From Sphingobium sp. EP60837 (lineage in GTDB: Bacteria; Pseudomonadota; Alphaproteobacteria; Sphingomonadales; Sphingomonadaceae): a DNA stretch of 64,000 bases. The stretch is taken from positions 248,001-312,000 of the forward strand of contig NZ_CP015986.1 of the NCBI RefSeq assembly GCF_001658005.1. Direction: 5' to 3'. Positions within the stretch are counted from its first letter, which is position 1. The number at the start of each line of letters is the position of its first letter. Positions 19,212 through 27,626 of the stretch are shown here, piece after piece. The notes under the pieces were generated by a model. It did not search any database. It was not told the origin of the DNA and worked only from the letters and a program-made list of their open reading frames with translations. Position numbers and translations under genes: made by a program.

Positions 19212-20534
19212 ATGTCTCCCGTTGTCCGTTCCGTTGCCAGCGATGAAGCTCTCCCCAAGGCGGTGGACGTGGTGGTCATTGGCGGGGGGATCGTCGGAAC
19301 CGCGTCTGCCTATTTCCTCGCCAAGCGCGGGTTTTCTGTGGCGCTCCTCGAAAAAGGCCATGTGGGGTGCGAGCAATCAAGCCGTACCTGGGGGTGGTGC
19401 CGCCAACAAAATCGCGATCCACGCGAGATGCCTCTTTCGCTTCTATCCATGCGGCTCTGGGACGATCTGGCGACCGATATAGGGCAGGATCTAGGCTTCC
19501 GCCGCACCGGCCTCATCTACACGACGGACGACGCCGCAATGCTGGCTGGCTGGGAAGCATGGCGGCCCGTAGCACGCGAGTTCGGCGTGGAAACCTATAT
19601 GTTGAACGAAGCGCAAGCCGCCGAGCGCATACCGGAAACAAGGCGAAAATGGCTGGGCGGCTTACACTCCGTCGCGGACGGCAAGGCCGAACCCGCACTG
19701 GCCGCGCCCGTTCTAGCGGAAGGCGCTCGCACGTTGGGGACAACCATCCACCAAGGCTGCGCCGCCCGCAGCCTGGACATCACAAACGGTCGCGTGACGG
19801 GAATAGATACCGAAGAAGGATACATCCGCGCCGACGCGATCCTGTGCGCAGCCGGCGCGTGGGCCTCCACCTTCCTGCGCCGCCATGGGATTACCTTCCC
19901 GCAAGCCAGTGTGCGGCAAACCGCCTTGCGCACGAAGCCAGCCGCGAATGTCGGTGAAGTCCTCTACTGCCCGGATTTCGCGATGACCCGGCGTCTGGAC
20001 GGCAGTTACACCATGGCGATCAGCGGCCGTGCCACGCTGGAGGTAACGCCTCAAGGCATCCGCTTCGCCCGCGAATTCATGCCGCAGTTTGTTCAGCGGC
20101 TGAAGGCGGTGCAACTGGGGCTCGGCCGATCATTCATCGAAGGCCCAGAGTCGCTTGGCGCGATATTTGGCAACGATCCCGCGATCTTTGAGCATCATCG
20201 CATATTGGATCCCGCCCCCAACCGAGGGTTGATCGACGCGGTTATGGAGAATGTACGCAGCACCTTCCCGGAACTGGCCGGTCTTCCGATCGACCATAGC
20301 TGGGGCGCTTATGTCGATTGCACACCTGATGCTGTGCCCGTGATATCCGGGATCAATCCGGTTGGAGGACTTTACCTGGCGGCAGGCTGCTCAGGTCATG
20401 GGTTCGGACTTGGCCCGGGGATCGGCTATCTGGCTGCCGATTTGATCACCAACGCCACCCCCAGCGTCGATCCGGCTCACTTCCAGCTTACGCGGCTGAT
20501 CAATGGATCGAAGATAAAGGTGGGCTCGCTGTAG
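19212..20534 (+). CDS. DadA-like FAD-dependent amino-acid oxidoreductase
   Basis: A 440-residue DAO-family flavoenzyme. The N-terminal dinucleotide-binding motif VVVIGGGIVGTASAYFLA (about 18-35) and acidic end of strand 2 (LLEKG) bind FAD. The C-terminal YLAAGCSGHGFGLGPGIG segment is the second conserved FAD contact. Such enzymes oxidise D-amino acids, glycine derivatives or cyclic amines to imino acids. It closes the cluster with the PLP enzyme and RidA. The exact substrate is not evident. Confidence 0.9.
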   Translation: MSPVVRSVASDEALPKAVDVVVIGGGIVGTASAYFLAKRGFSVALLEKGHVGCEQSSRTWGWCRQQNRDPREMPLSLLSMRLWDDLATDIGQDLGFRRTGLIYTTDDAAMLAGWEAWRPVAREFGVETYMLNEAQAAERIPETRRKWLGGLHSVADGKAEPALAAPVLAEGARTLGTTIHQGCAARSLDITNGRVTGIDTEEGYIRADAILCAAGAWASTFLRRHGITFPQASVRQTALRTKPAANVGEVLYCPDFAMTRRLDGSYTMAISGRATLEVTPQGIRFAREFMPQFVQRLKAVQLGLGRSFIEGPESLGAIFGNDPAIFEHHRILDPAPNRGLIDAVMENVRSTFPELAGLPIDHSWGAYVDCTPDAVPVISGINPVGGLYLAAGCSGHGFGLGPGIGYLAADLITNATPSVDPAHFQLTRLINGSKIKVGSL

Positions 20535-20564
20535 CGCCTCGCGTCACGCTCCTGAATGGAGAAG

Positions 20565-20641
<77 letters not shown>

Positions 20642-20687
20642 ACTGTGGGGGCCTTAGCGGTGAAGAATATGTCCCGTCAATCGGCCA

Positions 20688-20765
20688 TCATCGGAACAGC
20701 AACCACAGGATGATTATCACCGGAATAGGTATGCCAATCAGCCACAGCAAAATGCCCTTGCCCAT
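20688..20765 (-). CDS. 25-residue hydrophobic membrane microprotein
   Basis: Very short but well-supported gene. An ATG at 20765 is preceded by GGAGG at nine bases spacing and opens a 25-codon frame. The product begins MGKGILLWLIGIPIPVIII and ends in FR, then TGA. It is one transmembrane helix with an IGIPIP kink and a basic C-terminus. I recall similar tiny proteins with a WLIGxPIPIIIL core in proteobacterial genomes, but this is memory, not a search. It lies between tRNA-Pro and the porin terminator, on the minus strand. No function is known to me. Confidence 0.65.
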   Translation of the reverse strand: MGKGILLWLIGIPIPVIIILWLLFR

Positions 20766-20866
20766 GCTCGCATTCCTCCATCCAAATCACTCCAGAGGAA
20801 ATCGATGAACGCAGGCGGATGTTCCACCGCGCGCCGGTTCGCCTTCTACGACTTTCTTATTTGACG

Positions 20867-20902
20867 AAAAACCGCCGCGACGGCGCAGGACCATCGCGGC
20901 GG
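20867..20902 (-). terminator. Intrinsic terminator of the nitrate-uptake/porin operon
   Basis: On the minus strand CCGCCGCGA pairs perfectly with TCGCGGCGG around a 13-base loop, followed by five T residues. It starts 20 bases after the porin stop codon. Confidence 0.92.
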
Positions 20903-20921
20903 CATCTGTCAGTTCAATCGA

Positions 20922-22193
20922 TCAAAGCGCGTAGTCGATCTGCGCCCAGAATTTCTTGGTGTCGGCATCTCCCGTGAAGCTCGCAATGCCCTGCCGGTCA
21001 TAGTCGGCATATTTGACGAGGGCGCTTAGATGCTTGTCGATCTTCAAGGTCACCTGGGCGTTATATTCATCGCCATAATGGATCGAGAGCCGGTCGCTGC
21101 TGAAGCGGTGGAAGATGAAGGACGCGACCAGCGGCCCCATCTTGCCAACCTTCGGCACGGTATAGGCGATGCCGCCATAATAGTCCTGAATGCCAGTGGT
21201 AGGCGTCGTCAGGAACTTGTCCGCCCAGCCGTTGAACTTGTGCAGCGTGGCAAAGGGCGTCTGAAACGCGAAGCCCGTGGCGCTGCCCAGCGTGGTGGAA
21301 TCGGAACCAAGCAGCTCATAACCGGCCGTCAGCTTGAAGGCGGAAACCTCCAGCCCCAGTTCAGCCGCGACATAGTCGGCCTTATAATCGACCGGGTTCT
21401 TCGCATAATCGCTCTGCCGGGCGTAGCTGGCGAGGTAGCTGAGCTTCACCTTCTTCGCCAGCGGCAGGGCGCCCACGAAGCGCGCGCCATAGGTCTGGCT
21501 GCTATTGCGCAGCAATGCCGCCACCGGCTCATCCTCGTCCACCAGATAGGCAAATCCGGTCAGCGTGCCGAACTTCGTCTTGTAGGAGACGTTGGCGAAG
21601 ACATTGTCGCCGTCGATCTCCGTCGGCCGGTTGACCGATCCGAACTTGCCGCCATCAATGCCCCAGATGGTCCGGGCGGCAATGGCGTAAGTCACATCGA
21701 CCTTCAGGTTCTTCACGCCCATATATTCGACGCGAACGGCATCGAAGGTCTGCTCATTCTGCCGCCAGGCGACAGAGCCCACGAAGCGCTGGTCATCCAG
21801 GTTGATGCGTTGGCGGCCGAGCGTCACGATGAGCGGCTTGGTGCGATATTGGATCTGCACCCGATTTGCTTCGACATTCTCAGGATCGGCGACGATGGGA
21901 TAGAGCGTCTTCCCGTTGACGCCGCTATTATAATCCTCGTTGATCGCCAGCGTGCCTTCACCTTCCACCAATAAGGCGAAGGGGCCGCTCGACAGTTCGC
22001 CACCAGCACGCAGCCGCATCGTGACCGCATTGGCCTCACGATCTTCGACCAGCGGCAACGGTCCGTCCTGCTCAACCATTTCATAGCGCAGCCGCGCCTC
22101 GACGATCGGCTTGAACACAATGTCCTGCGCCAGGGCAGGCGTTGCAACCGTCGCCAGTGCCGACGCCGACAGCAACATCTTCAATCCACGCAT
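20922..22193 (-). CDS. Outer-membrane porin, alginate-export-like family
   Basis: A 423-residue predicted beta-barrel protein. A signal peptide (MRGLKMLLSASALATVATPALA) is followed by alternating amphipathic strands and a final strand ending in YAL, close to the aromatic C-terminus of outer-membrane proteins. The N-terminal KPIVEARLRYEMVEQDG and the LGRQRINLDDQRFVGSVAWRQ motif match the alginate export (AlgE-like) porin family. The start at 22193 has GAGGGGG upstream. It is the last gene of the operon nrtA-nrtB-nrtD-porin, 98 bases after nrtD, and ends at a strong terminator. Context suggests a channel for nitrate or another anion rather than alginate. Confidence 0.85.
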   Translation of the reverse strand: MRGLKMLLSASALATVATPALAQDIVFKPIVEARLRYEMVEQDGPLPLVEDREANAVTMRLRAGGELSSGPFALLVEGEGTLAINEDYNSGVNGKTLYPIVADPENVEANRVQIQYRTKPLIVTLGRQRINLDDQRFVGSVAWRQNEQTFDAVRVEYMGVKNLKVDVTYAIAARTIWGIDGGKFGSVNRPTEIDGDNVFANVSYKTKFGTLTGFAYLVDEDEPVAALLRNSSQTYGARFVGALPLAKKVKLSYLASYARQSDYAKNPVDYKADYVAAELGLEVSAFKLTAGYELLGSDSTTLGSATGFAFQTPFATLHKFNGWADKFLTTPTTGIQDYYGGIAYTVPKVGKMGPLVASFIFHRFSSDRLSIHYGDEYNAQVTLKIDKHLSALVKYADYDRQGIASFTGDADTKKFWAQIDYAL

Positions 22194-22291
22194 AATTCCC
22201 CCTCTTTTGCTCCCGATGGCCTTAAGGCCCTTCAGGGCATCCCCTCTCAATCCCGATATTTTTGATGCCGCCTTGATGAACGGCTTGTCTC

Positions 22292-23095
22292 TCACGCAGC
22301 GAGCGTTGCCGGATTGCGGTAGCGCTCGTGCAGGAAATGGATGACGGCGCTGCGAGCCTCTGCATATTCAGGCATATCGATAGCCTCGATCCGGTTACGC
22401 GGCCGCGCTAGCTCTACAGGCCGGTCTTCTCCGATCCGCGCCGCCGGGCCGTTGGTCATCATGACGACGCGGTCGGCCAACAGCACGGCCTCGTCCACAT
22501 CATGGGTGATCATCAGCACCGTATTGTTGAGCCGCGCCTGCAGATCCATGACCACGTCTTGAAGCGCCGCCCGCGTCAGAGCATCAAGCGCGCCGAACGG
22601 CTCGTCCATCAGCAGCACGCGCGGGTTCATCGCTATCGCGCGGGCAATGCCAACGCGCTGCTTCATGCCTCCCGACAATTCGCCCGGCCTTTTCCCGGCG
22701 GCATGGGTCATCTGGACCAACTCCAGATTGTGCATGACCCAGTCCCTGCGCTCTGCCTTGCTCTTGCCTGCCGAAGTCTTATCGACCGCCAGGCGGACAT
22801 TTTCCTCGACGGTCAGCCAAGGCAGCAGCGAATGATCCTGGAAGACCACCGCACGGTCCGGCCCCGGAGCGTCCACCAGATCCCCATCCAGGAAGATCGC
22901 CCCGCGGGTCGGCTTGACCAGGCCCGCGACGGCATTGAGCAGGGTTGACTTACCGCAGCCCGAATGACCGATCAACGCTACGAACTGCCCCTTGTCCACC
23001 TCAAGGTCGATGTGGTCCAGCGCGCAGAAACGCCCGGCCTTGGTGGGAAATTCGACGGTGATGCCCTCAAGCGCGAGATAGCTACGCTGTTTCAT
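22292..23095 (-). CDS. nrtD: Nitrate/sulfonate-type ABC transporter ATPase
   Basis: A 267-residue ATP-binding subunit of the NrtD/SsuB/TauB group. Walker [10 protein letters not shown], signature [14 protein letters not shown] and Walker [13 protein letters not shown] are present, followed by the H-loop ITHDVDEA. No extra NrtA-like C-terminal domain is attached, so it is the NrtD rather than NrtC form. The start MKQRSYLAL at 23095 was chosen over upstream codons that run into nrtB. It lies 16 bases after nrtB. The nitrate substrate is inferred from NrtA and the leader RNA. Confidence 0.9.
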   Translation of the reverse strand: MKQRSYLALEGITVEFPTKAGRFCALDHIDLEVDKGQFVALIGHSGCGKSTLLNAVAGLVKPTRGAIFLDGDLVDAPGPDRAVVFQDHSLLPWLTVEENVRLAVDKTSAGKSKAERRDWVMHNLELVQMTHAAGKRPGELSGGMKQRVGIARAIAMNPRVLLMDEPFGALDALTRAALQDVVMDLQARLNNTVLMITHDVDEAVLLADRVVMMTNGPAARIGEDRPVELARPRNRIEAIDMPEYAEARSAVIHFLHERYRNPATLAA

Positions 23096-23111
23096 GAAAC
23101 TGCCCTCCCCT

Positions 23112-24071
23112 TCAGCCTGCGCGGCCGATGACGCGACCCGCAAAGGCGACGATGCGGTCCAGTGTGAAGCCGACCAAGCCGATCCAGATCAGCGCGACGA
23201 TCGTGTCGGTGAGCAAAGAACTGTTGTAGCTGTCCCAGATGAAGAAGCCGACGCCGGTGCCACCCTGCACCATCTCGGCCGCCACGATCGCCAGCCAGCT
23301 CATGCCCACGCCGATCCGCAGGCCGGTGAACATGTGCGGCACTGTTGCAGGCAGCATGATCCGCACGAAATATTCGACGGGATTAAGCGCCAGTACCTTG
23401 GCCACGTTGCGATAGGCCACTGGAATGGTCTGAACGCCTGCCGCCGTGTTCAGAATAACCGGCCAAATAGCCGTGATGAAGATCAGGAAGATCGCCGATG
23501 GCTGCGCTTGTTGAAAGATCGCGAGGCTGATTGGCAGCCAGGCGAGCGGCGGCACCGTGCGCAGCACCTGAAACAAGGGATCGAGCGCGCGGAAGGCAAA
23601 GACGCTTTGCCCGATCAGGATGCCCAGCGCCACGCCGACGATCGCCGCGAGGCTGTAACCGATGAGGACGCGGCTGAGGCTGGTCAACACATGGCCGGCA
23701 ATGCCCACATCGCCCCCATCCTGGATGCTGAAATGGGTGAGACCGATCTCAACGCCCTTGAAAGGATGGGTGATGACGTCATGGCTTTCCTGCCAGACCT
23801 TCACCGGGCTGGGGAAAGTCGCCTCCGGCGATCCGCACAGAAATTGCCAGAACAGCAGCAGCGCGCCAATCATGACCATGGTCGGCAACACGGCGGCAAC
23901 TACCGCGCGCGCCTTGCTCACCAACGGATGCACGGGCGCGGCAACTGGCTCGAAGCTCCGCCTTGCGATCGCTCCTTCGGGATAGGGTACGATGACCCCC
24001 AACTCGGTCGCGGCGCCGCCGGACGATACCGGCGGCCCTCCATTCCTGCTGTTGGGCGATGGCGAAGCCAT
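23112..24071 (-). CDS. nrtB: Nitrate ABC transporter permease
   Basis: A 319-residue permease of the binding-protein-dependent family. A cytoplasmic Pro/Ala-rich N-terminus (about 1-55) precedes about six transmembrane segments. The cytoplasmic EAA-type loop and the AEMVQGGTGVGFFIWD segment are typical of NrtB/SsuC. The ATG at 24071 has GGAAGGAG six bases upstream; an in-frame TTG-ATG pair further up overlaps the end of nrtA and is less likely. It lies between nrtA and nrtD and forms the membrane channel. Confidence 0.9.
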   Translation of the reverse strand: MASPSPNSRNGGPPVSSGGAATELGVIVPYPEGAIARRSFEPVAAPVHPLVSKARAVVAAVLPTMVMIGALLLFWQFLCGSPEATFPSPVKVWQESHDVITHPFKGVEIGLTHFSIQDGGDVGIAGHVLTSLSRVLIGYSLAAIVGVALGILIGQSVFAFRALDPLFQVLRTVPPLAWLPISLAIFQQAQPSAIFLIFITAIWPVILNTAAGVQTIPVAYRNVAKVLALNPVEYFVRIMLPATVPHMFTGLRIGVGMSWLAIVAAEMVQGGTGVGFFIWDSYNSSLLTDTIVALIWIGLVGFTLDRIVAFAGRVIGRAG

Positions 24072-24088
24072 GGCTTTCTCCTTCCTCA

Positions 24089-25369
24089 TCAAACGCGCTT
24101 GATCGCCAGGCTGGCCAGATAAGCCTTGGGATTAGCCGGATCGAACTTCTTGCCGTCGAAGAATTTCTCGACGCCGCGGCTGTCGCTCGCCGGGCCCTTG
24201 CCGCCCAGCATCGCCGCTGCCTTGCGCCAAATGTCGGAGCGGTTGACCTTGCCGATTACGCCCTTGGTATCGAGCGACATGGGCAGCTTGCCCCAGCGCT
24301 GGTTTTCCGTAAGGAACCACAGGTCGTGGCTCTTGTACGGGAAGGACGCGTAGCCATCGAAGAACTTCATCTTGAAGGCTGCGTTCGGGAATTTGCGCCC
24401 GTCGCCCATGTTGAAATTGCCCTGTAGGCGGTCAGCGATGTCGGTGATGGGGCATTTGAGATAATCGCGGCCCGCGATCGTGCCCGCCAGCCGGGTTATG
24501 TTACCTGGATTGTCCGCCCAACGCTGCGCCTCGATGATTGCCGCTGTGATCGCCAAAGCCGCCCGTGGGTTCTTCGCCACCCAATCGGACCGCATGGCGA
24601 AGCTCTTTTCGGGATGGTTCATCCACATCTGGCCAGTCGAAACCGCCGTATAGCCCAGATTCTGCGCCACCAGCTGGTCGTTCCACGGTTCGCCGACGCA
24701 GAAGGCGTCCATCGTGTCCGCCTTCATGTTCGCCACCATCTGCGGCGGCGGAACAGTGATCAGTTCGATATCCTTGTCCGGATCGATGCCGCCCGCCGCC
24801 AGCCAGTAGCGGATCCACATATCATGCGTGCCGCCGGGGAAGGTCATGGCCATGGTGATCTTCTTGCCAGCGGCCTTCCGCTGAGCGATCACGCCCTTCA
24901 TCTTCGCCGCGCTGAGGTCCGCTTTGGCGCCCAGATATTCCTTGGAAACCGAGATCGCCTGACCGTTGACGTTCATGCGGGCCAGGATGCTCATGGGCGT
25001 CGCCTTGCCGATCGCACCCAGCGTCAGGAGATACGGCATGGGCGTGAGGATATGCGCGCCATCAATGCCGCCACCGCCGCTGCCTAGCACCAGATTATCG
25101 CGCGTCGCACCCCAACTGGCCTGCTTCGCCACCTGCACGTCAGGCAGGCCATATTTGGCGAACAAGCCCAATTCCTTGGCAATGATAACCGGCGCCGCGT
25201 CGGTCAGGGCGATGAAGCCCAACTTCGCGCCGGTGACTTCAGGTCCCGCTCCTGCAGCGAATGCGCCGGATGGAAACGCCTGATGCACCGCAGCAAAAAG
25301 CGCGGCAGTGCCCCCGGTCTTCAGCGCTCCACGGCGGTTGACGCCTTTTGGATTGTCCCCCTCTGCCAT
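24089..25369 (-). CDS. nrtA: Nitrate ABC transporter substrate-binding protein, Tat-exported
   Basis: A 426-residue NrtA-family periplasmic binding protein. The N-terminus has a twin-arginine signal (NRRGALKTGG then a hydrophobic Ala-rich stretch). The mature protein has the NrtA-type stretches GFIALTDAAPVIIAKELGLF, KQASWGATRDNL and VGEPWNDQLV. Export folded through Tat is usual for NrtA. AAGGA lies nine bases before the ATG. It is the first gene of the operon and is preceded by a long untranslated leader with hairpins and an intrinsic terminator, a sign of transcription attenuation. Confidence 0.93.
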   Translation of the reverse strand: MAEGDNPKGVNRRGALKTGGTAALFAAVHQAFPSGAFAAGAGPEVTGAKLGFIALTDAAPVIIAKELGLFAKYGLPDVQVAKQASWGATRDNLVLGSGGGGIDGAHILTPMPYLLTLGAIGKATPMSILARMNVNGQAISVSKEYLGAKADLSAAKMKGVIAQRKAAGKKITMAMTFPGGTHDMWIRYWLAAGGIDPDKDIELITVPPPQMVANMKADTMDAFCVGEPWNDQLVAQNLGYTAVSTGQMWMNHPEKSFAMRSDWVAKNPRAALAITAAIIEAQRWADNPGNITRLAGTIAGRDYLKCPITDIADRLQGNFNMGDGRKFPNAAFKMKFFDGYASFPYKSHDLWFLTENQRWGKLPMSLDTKGVIGKVNRSDIWRKAAAMLGGKGPASDSRGVEKFFDGKKFDPANPKAYLASLAIKRV

Positions 25370-25507
25370 TCCCCAATGTCCTTCCCTGTTCGATCATCCG
25401 CGCTGCGAAAGGCACGCAGCCAGCCATTCGCCGAAGCACAGTCCGGCGGGTGTAAGATAATGATGGAGGTCCGCGGCGCGCATTCGCGTCCGCGTTGAAA
25501 ACATAAT

Positions 25508-25552
25508 AAAAAAGCCGCCTGGACGCGGTCCGTTAAGACCAGTCCGGGCGGC
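25508..25552 (-). terminator. Leader (attenuator) terminator upstream of nrtA
   Basis: Read on the minus strand: GCCGCC, C, GGAC, T, GGTC, a six-base loop, GACC, GC, GTCC, A, GGCGGC, then six T residues. This is a long, three-part, nearly perfect stem with a U tract. It is located 139 bases before the nrtA ATG and after the two hexaloop hairpins. With no coding sequence between it and the hairpins, it can only act as a leader terminator. Confidence 0.85.
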
Positions 25553-25573
25553 GTCATTGCCGATTTCGATCCT

Positions 25574-25641
25574 GTAGGACCGAAGCTGGTTCCTACCGTC
25601 ATCGGCGGATCCAACCTATGTGCCGAAGCGTCCCTGCTTCG
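25574..25641 (-). promoter_or_regulatory. Tandem hexaloop hairpins, candidate ANTAR (NasT/NasR) antitermination RNA
   Basis: Two hairpins in the nrtA leader, 5' to the attenuator. The first (25641 to 25624) is CGAAGC, loop AGGGAC, GCTTCG: a perfect 6-bp stem with a hexaloop having A at position 1 and G at position 4. The second (25596 to 25574) is GTAGG, bulged A, ACC, loop AGCTTC, GGT, CCTAC: a hexaloop with A at 1 but T at 4. Tandem hexaloop hairpins before a terminator are the known target of ANTAR-domain antiterminators such as NasR and NasT in nitrate operons (established knowledge). The nasST genes are not in this window. Confidence 0.65.
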
Positions 25642-25692
25642 ATACCTCTAAAGCTGTCACCGATTCGTCCGAGTCGCAAGCAAAATTTTTGC

Positions 25693-25709
25693 GTTGCACA
25701 AAATGCAAC
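25693..25709. promoter_or_regulatory. Palindrome GTTGCA-N5-TGCAAC, candidate operator
   Basis: Perfect 6-5-6 inverted repeat in the divergent spacer between nrtA and the PAP2 gene, about 50 bases upstream of the first leader hairpin. It is reminiscent of, but not identical to, NtrC-type TGCAC-N-GTGCA sites. Binding protein unknown. Confidence 0.4.
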
Positions 25710-25804
25710 TGCTGGTTGTTAAACACAGTCGCAACTACCGCCTGGCAGATCGGGAACGGTGTCCCAACTTAGACGTCTCTGCAATGTTGGAAGAGGAGGC
25801 GAAT

Positions 25805-26437
25805 TTGCGACAGAATCAGCTCCCTCAGCAGAGGATTGAGCAGCTCTCCTTGCCGGAGCGGGTCGATGTCGAGATTATCGAAAAGATGCGGCCGCTACTG
25901 CAAAAGCCTACCGTACAAAAGGTGGGAATGCTCGGCAATCTGGGTGATGAGCCGCCGTTGCTGGCGATATCGGCCGCTCTGCTGATCGGCGGTACGATCA
26001 CCCGAAAGCCTGCATTACAGCGGGCGGCGATCCGTATGGCACTGGCGCATCTCATCGCCATTGGCTTTAAGGAGGTGGGCAAGAATAATGTCGATCGCAC
26101 CCGCCCGGACGAACAGCTGAAAACAGGCACCTACCACATGTCCGCCGGACATTCGCACGAGGCCGACCTCCGCTCTTTCCCTAGCGGGCATACCGCGGGC
26201 GCGCTCGCCGTAGCCCGCGCCTTTTCCCGCGATTATCCTCGCTACACCAAACCCGTGCTCGCCGCCGCGGCGGTGGTTGGAGCATTACAGGTGCCCCGCC
26301 GTGCGCATTATCCGGGCGACGTGCTTGCAGGCGCGGTCGCTGGCGCGGTCGCTGAAAAGATCGCGACCTTCGTCATCGATCGCCTGGGTCTCACAAACCG
26401 CCGCCTGGCAGCCCTGTTACGCCCGGTAAATGCTTAG
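25805..26437 (+). CDS. PAP2 superfamily phosphatase
   Basis: Membrane-associated phosphatidic-acid-phosphatase type 2 family enzyme of about 210 residues. The three catalytic motifs are seen: KNNVDRTRP, SFPSGHTAGA and RRAHYPGDVLAGA, giving the conserved K/R, SGH and R-H-D residues. Few hydrophobic stretches are strong, so it is a compact member. The start is uncertain: I chose TTG at 25805 because AGGAGG lies five bases before it; an ATG at 25784 is the alternative. Substrate (lipid phosphate or undecaprenyl pyrophosphate-like) unknown. Confidence 0.82.
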   Translation: MRQNQLPQQRIEQLSLPERVDVEIIEKMRPLLQKPTVQKVGMLGNLGDEPPLLAISAALLIGGTITRKPALQRAAIRMALAHLIAIGFKEVGKNNVDRTRPDEQLKTGTYHMSAGHSHEADLRSFPSGHTAGALAVARAFSRDYPRYTKPVLAAAAVVGALQVPRRAHYPGDVLAGAVAGAVAEKIATFVIDRLGLTNRRLAALLRPVNA

Positions 26438-26443
26438 GGAAAG

Positions 26444-26519
26444 TGGTGGGCCCGGCAGGACTCGAACCCGCAACCTAGCCGTTATGAGCGGCCAGCTCTA
26501 ACCATTGAGCTACAGGCCC
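26444..26519 (-). tRNA. tRNA-Ile2 (anticodon CAT, lysidine type) or Met
   Basis: Cloverleaf on the minus strand with encoded CCA. Acceptor GGGCCTG pairs with CGGGCCC (one U-G pair), the anticodon loop CTCATAA gives CAT, and the T arm contains GGTTCGAGTCC. The short D loop (AATGGTTA) and GC-rich anticodon stem resemble the isoleucine-2 tRNA whose C34 becomes lysidine, rather than elongator or initiator Met. Assignment between Ile2 and Met is an inference. Confidence 0.85.
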
Positions 26520-26543
26520 CACCTGTCGTCCGGATAGGCAGGC

Positions 26544-27581
26544 TCAAGCAGCTTTGCAAGCCCGTCCCCGCTCCGGCACCGCATCCAGCAGTTGATCGAG
26601 CGTTGCCGGTCGCACATTCCGGCGGGCGAGATGCGCTAGCACCTTCTCCCACCAGCGGTAAAAGGCCACTCGATCTGCTTCGTCACGAACATAGGGCGTG
26701 TGCCCCGGCTCCAGTGTGGGCGAATGAAAGCTGAAGTTCAGCACCGCCGCACCCTCTTCGATGAGGGCATCGATCGCCCGTATCGCATCCGTAACCGGAA
26801 CGCCTTCGGGCGTCAGGGGAACGCGGCTCAGCATCCCGGTTCTTGCCATCGCGCCCGGCAGCGGCCCCATCTCCCGCGTCGCGCGATAAAGCCTCTCCCC
26901 ACCACCGCGCAACATGCCGACAAAGGCGGCGGATAGCGGTAACTCGACCAATGATCGGCTAGGTCCTGCCCAATAGGGGTTTAGCGGCATTCCACGAAAA
27001 TCCGGCCCATGCTGGCCGCTATAGTCGAAGCGACTGCGCACTGAGCTATCCAGGCGGAAGCCCGCCTCCTCCAGCAATCGCGCGCTGTTAGGCCCCACGC
27101 CATAGCGCCCCGCCCGATAGGCGATCGGTCTCCGCCCAAATCGCCCGGCGATCCGCTCGCACAGCGTTTCCAGTTTGGCGCGCTCCAGCGCCTCAGGAAG
27201 GGCCCCAGCATAGCTGTTGGCGGCCGATATCTCCTCCAGATGCGGCGGGTTCACCCATGGATGCAGATGCGCACCAACATCAGCCGCGCCGTCGGCGACC
27301 CACTGGCCCATCATGGCCGCAGCGGCATCGTCATCGACCACTGGATAGTCCGTTACATAAACGGGCTTCACCCCCGCCGCCGCGAAATAGCTTTGCCCCA
27401 CCACCATGCCCGCGAGCGCGGTGACGCCATGTCCCGTACGGCTGAACGGCGCGCTCCAGTCGAACTCCTCTTCGGTATCGACAAACAGCATGAAGCGCGT
27501 TCCGAACTCCGAGACGAGCGTGATCCTGTCTTCCGCCAAAGGTGCGCGAAGCAGGCTGCCGTCATGGATGGGGGCGTTCAT
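26544..27581 (-). CDS. Polysaccharide-deacetylase-like protein (WalW-type)
   Basis: A 345-residue NodB-like barrel protein. MLFVDTEEEFDW (about 31-42) carries the DTEE acidic motif, DVGAHLHPWVNPPH the histidine motif, and YRAGRYG and NFSFHSPTLEPGHTPYV the later conserved loops. This set resembles WalW-type polysaccharide deacetylase-like proteins of cell-surface loci. No signal peptide is evident, so it may act in the cytoplasm. Start: ATG at 27581; an in-frame TTG 30 bases upstream is possible. It lies 45 bases downstream of the kinase-like gene on the same strand, so both may be one transcript. Confidence 0.75.
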   Translation of the reverse strand: MNAPIHDGSLLRAPLAEDRITLVSEFGTRFMLFVDTEEEFDWSAPFSRTGHGVTALAGMVVGQSYFAAAGVKPVYVTDYPVVDDDAAAAMMGQWVADGAADVGAHLHPWVNPPHLEEISAANSYAGALPEALERAKLETLCERIAGRFGRRPIAYRAGRYGVGPNSARLLEEAGFRLDSSVRSRFDYSGQHGPDFRGMPLNPYWAGPSRSLVELPLSAAFVGMLRGGGERLYRATREMGPLPGAMARTGMLSRVPLTPEGVPVTDAIRAIDALIEEGAAVLNFSFHSPTLEPGHTPYVRDEADRVAFYRWWEKVLAHLARRNVRPATLDQLLDAVPERGRACKAA

Positions 27582-27626
27582 ACTCCCATGCCTAGCGCTC
27601 AATGGTTGCAATAGGGTTTCGGCGCG

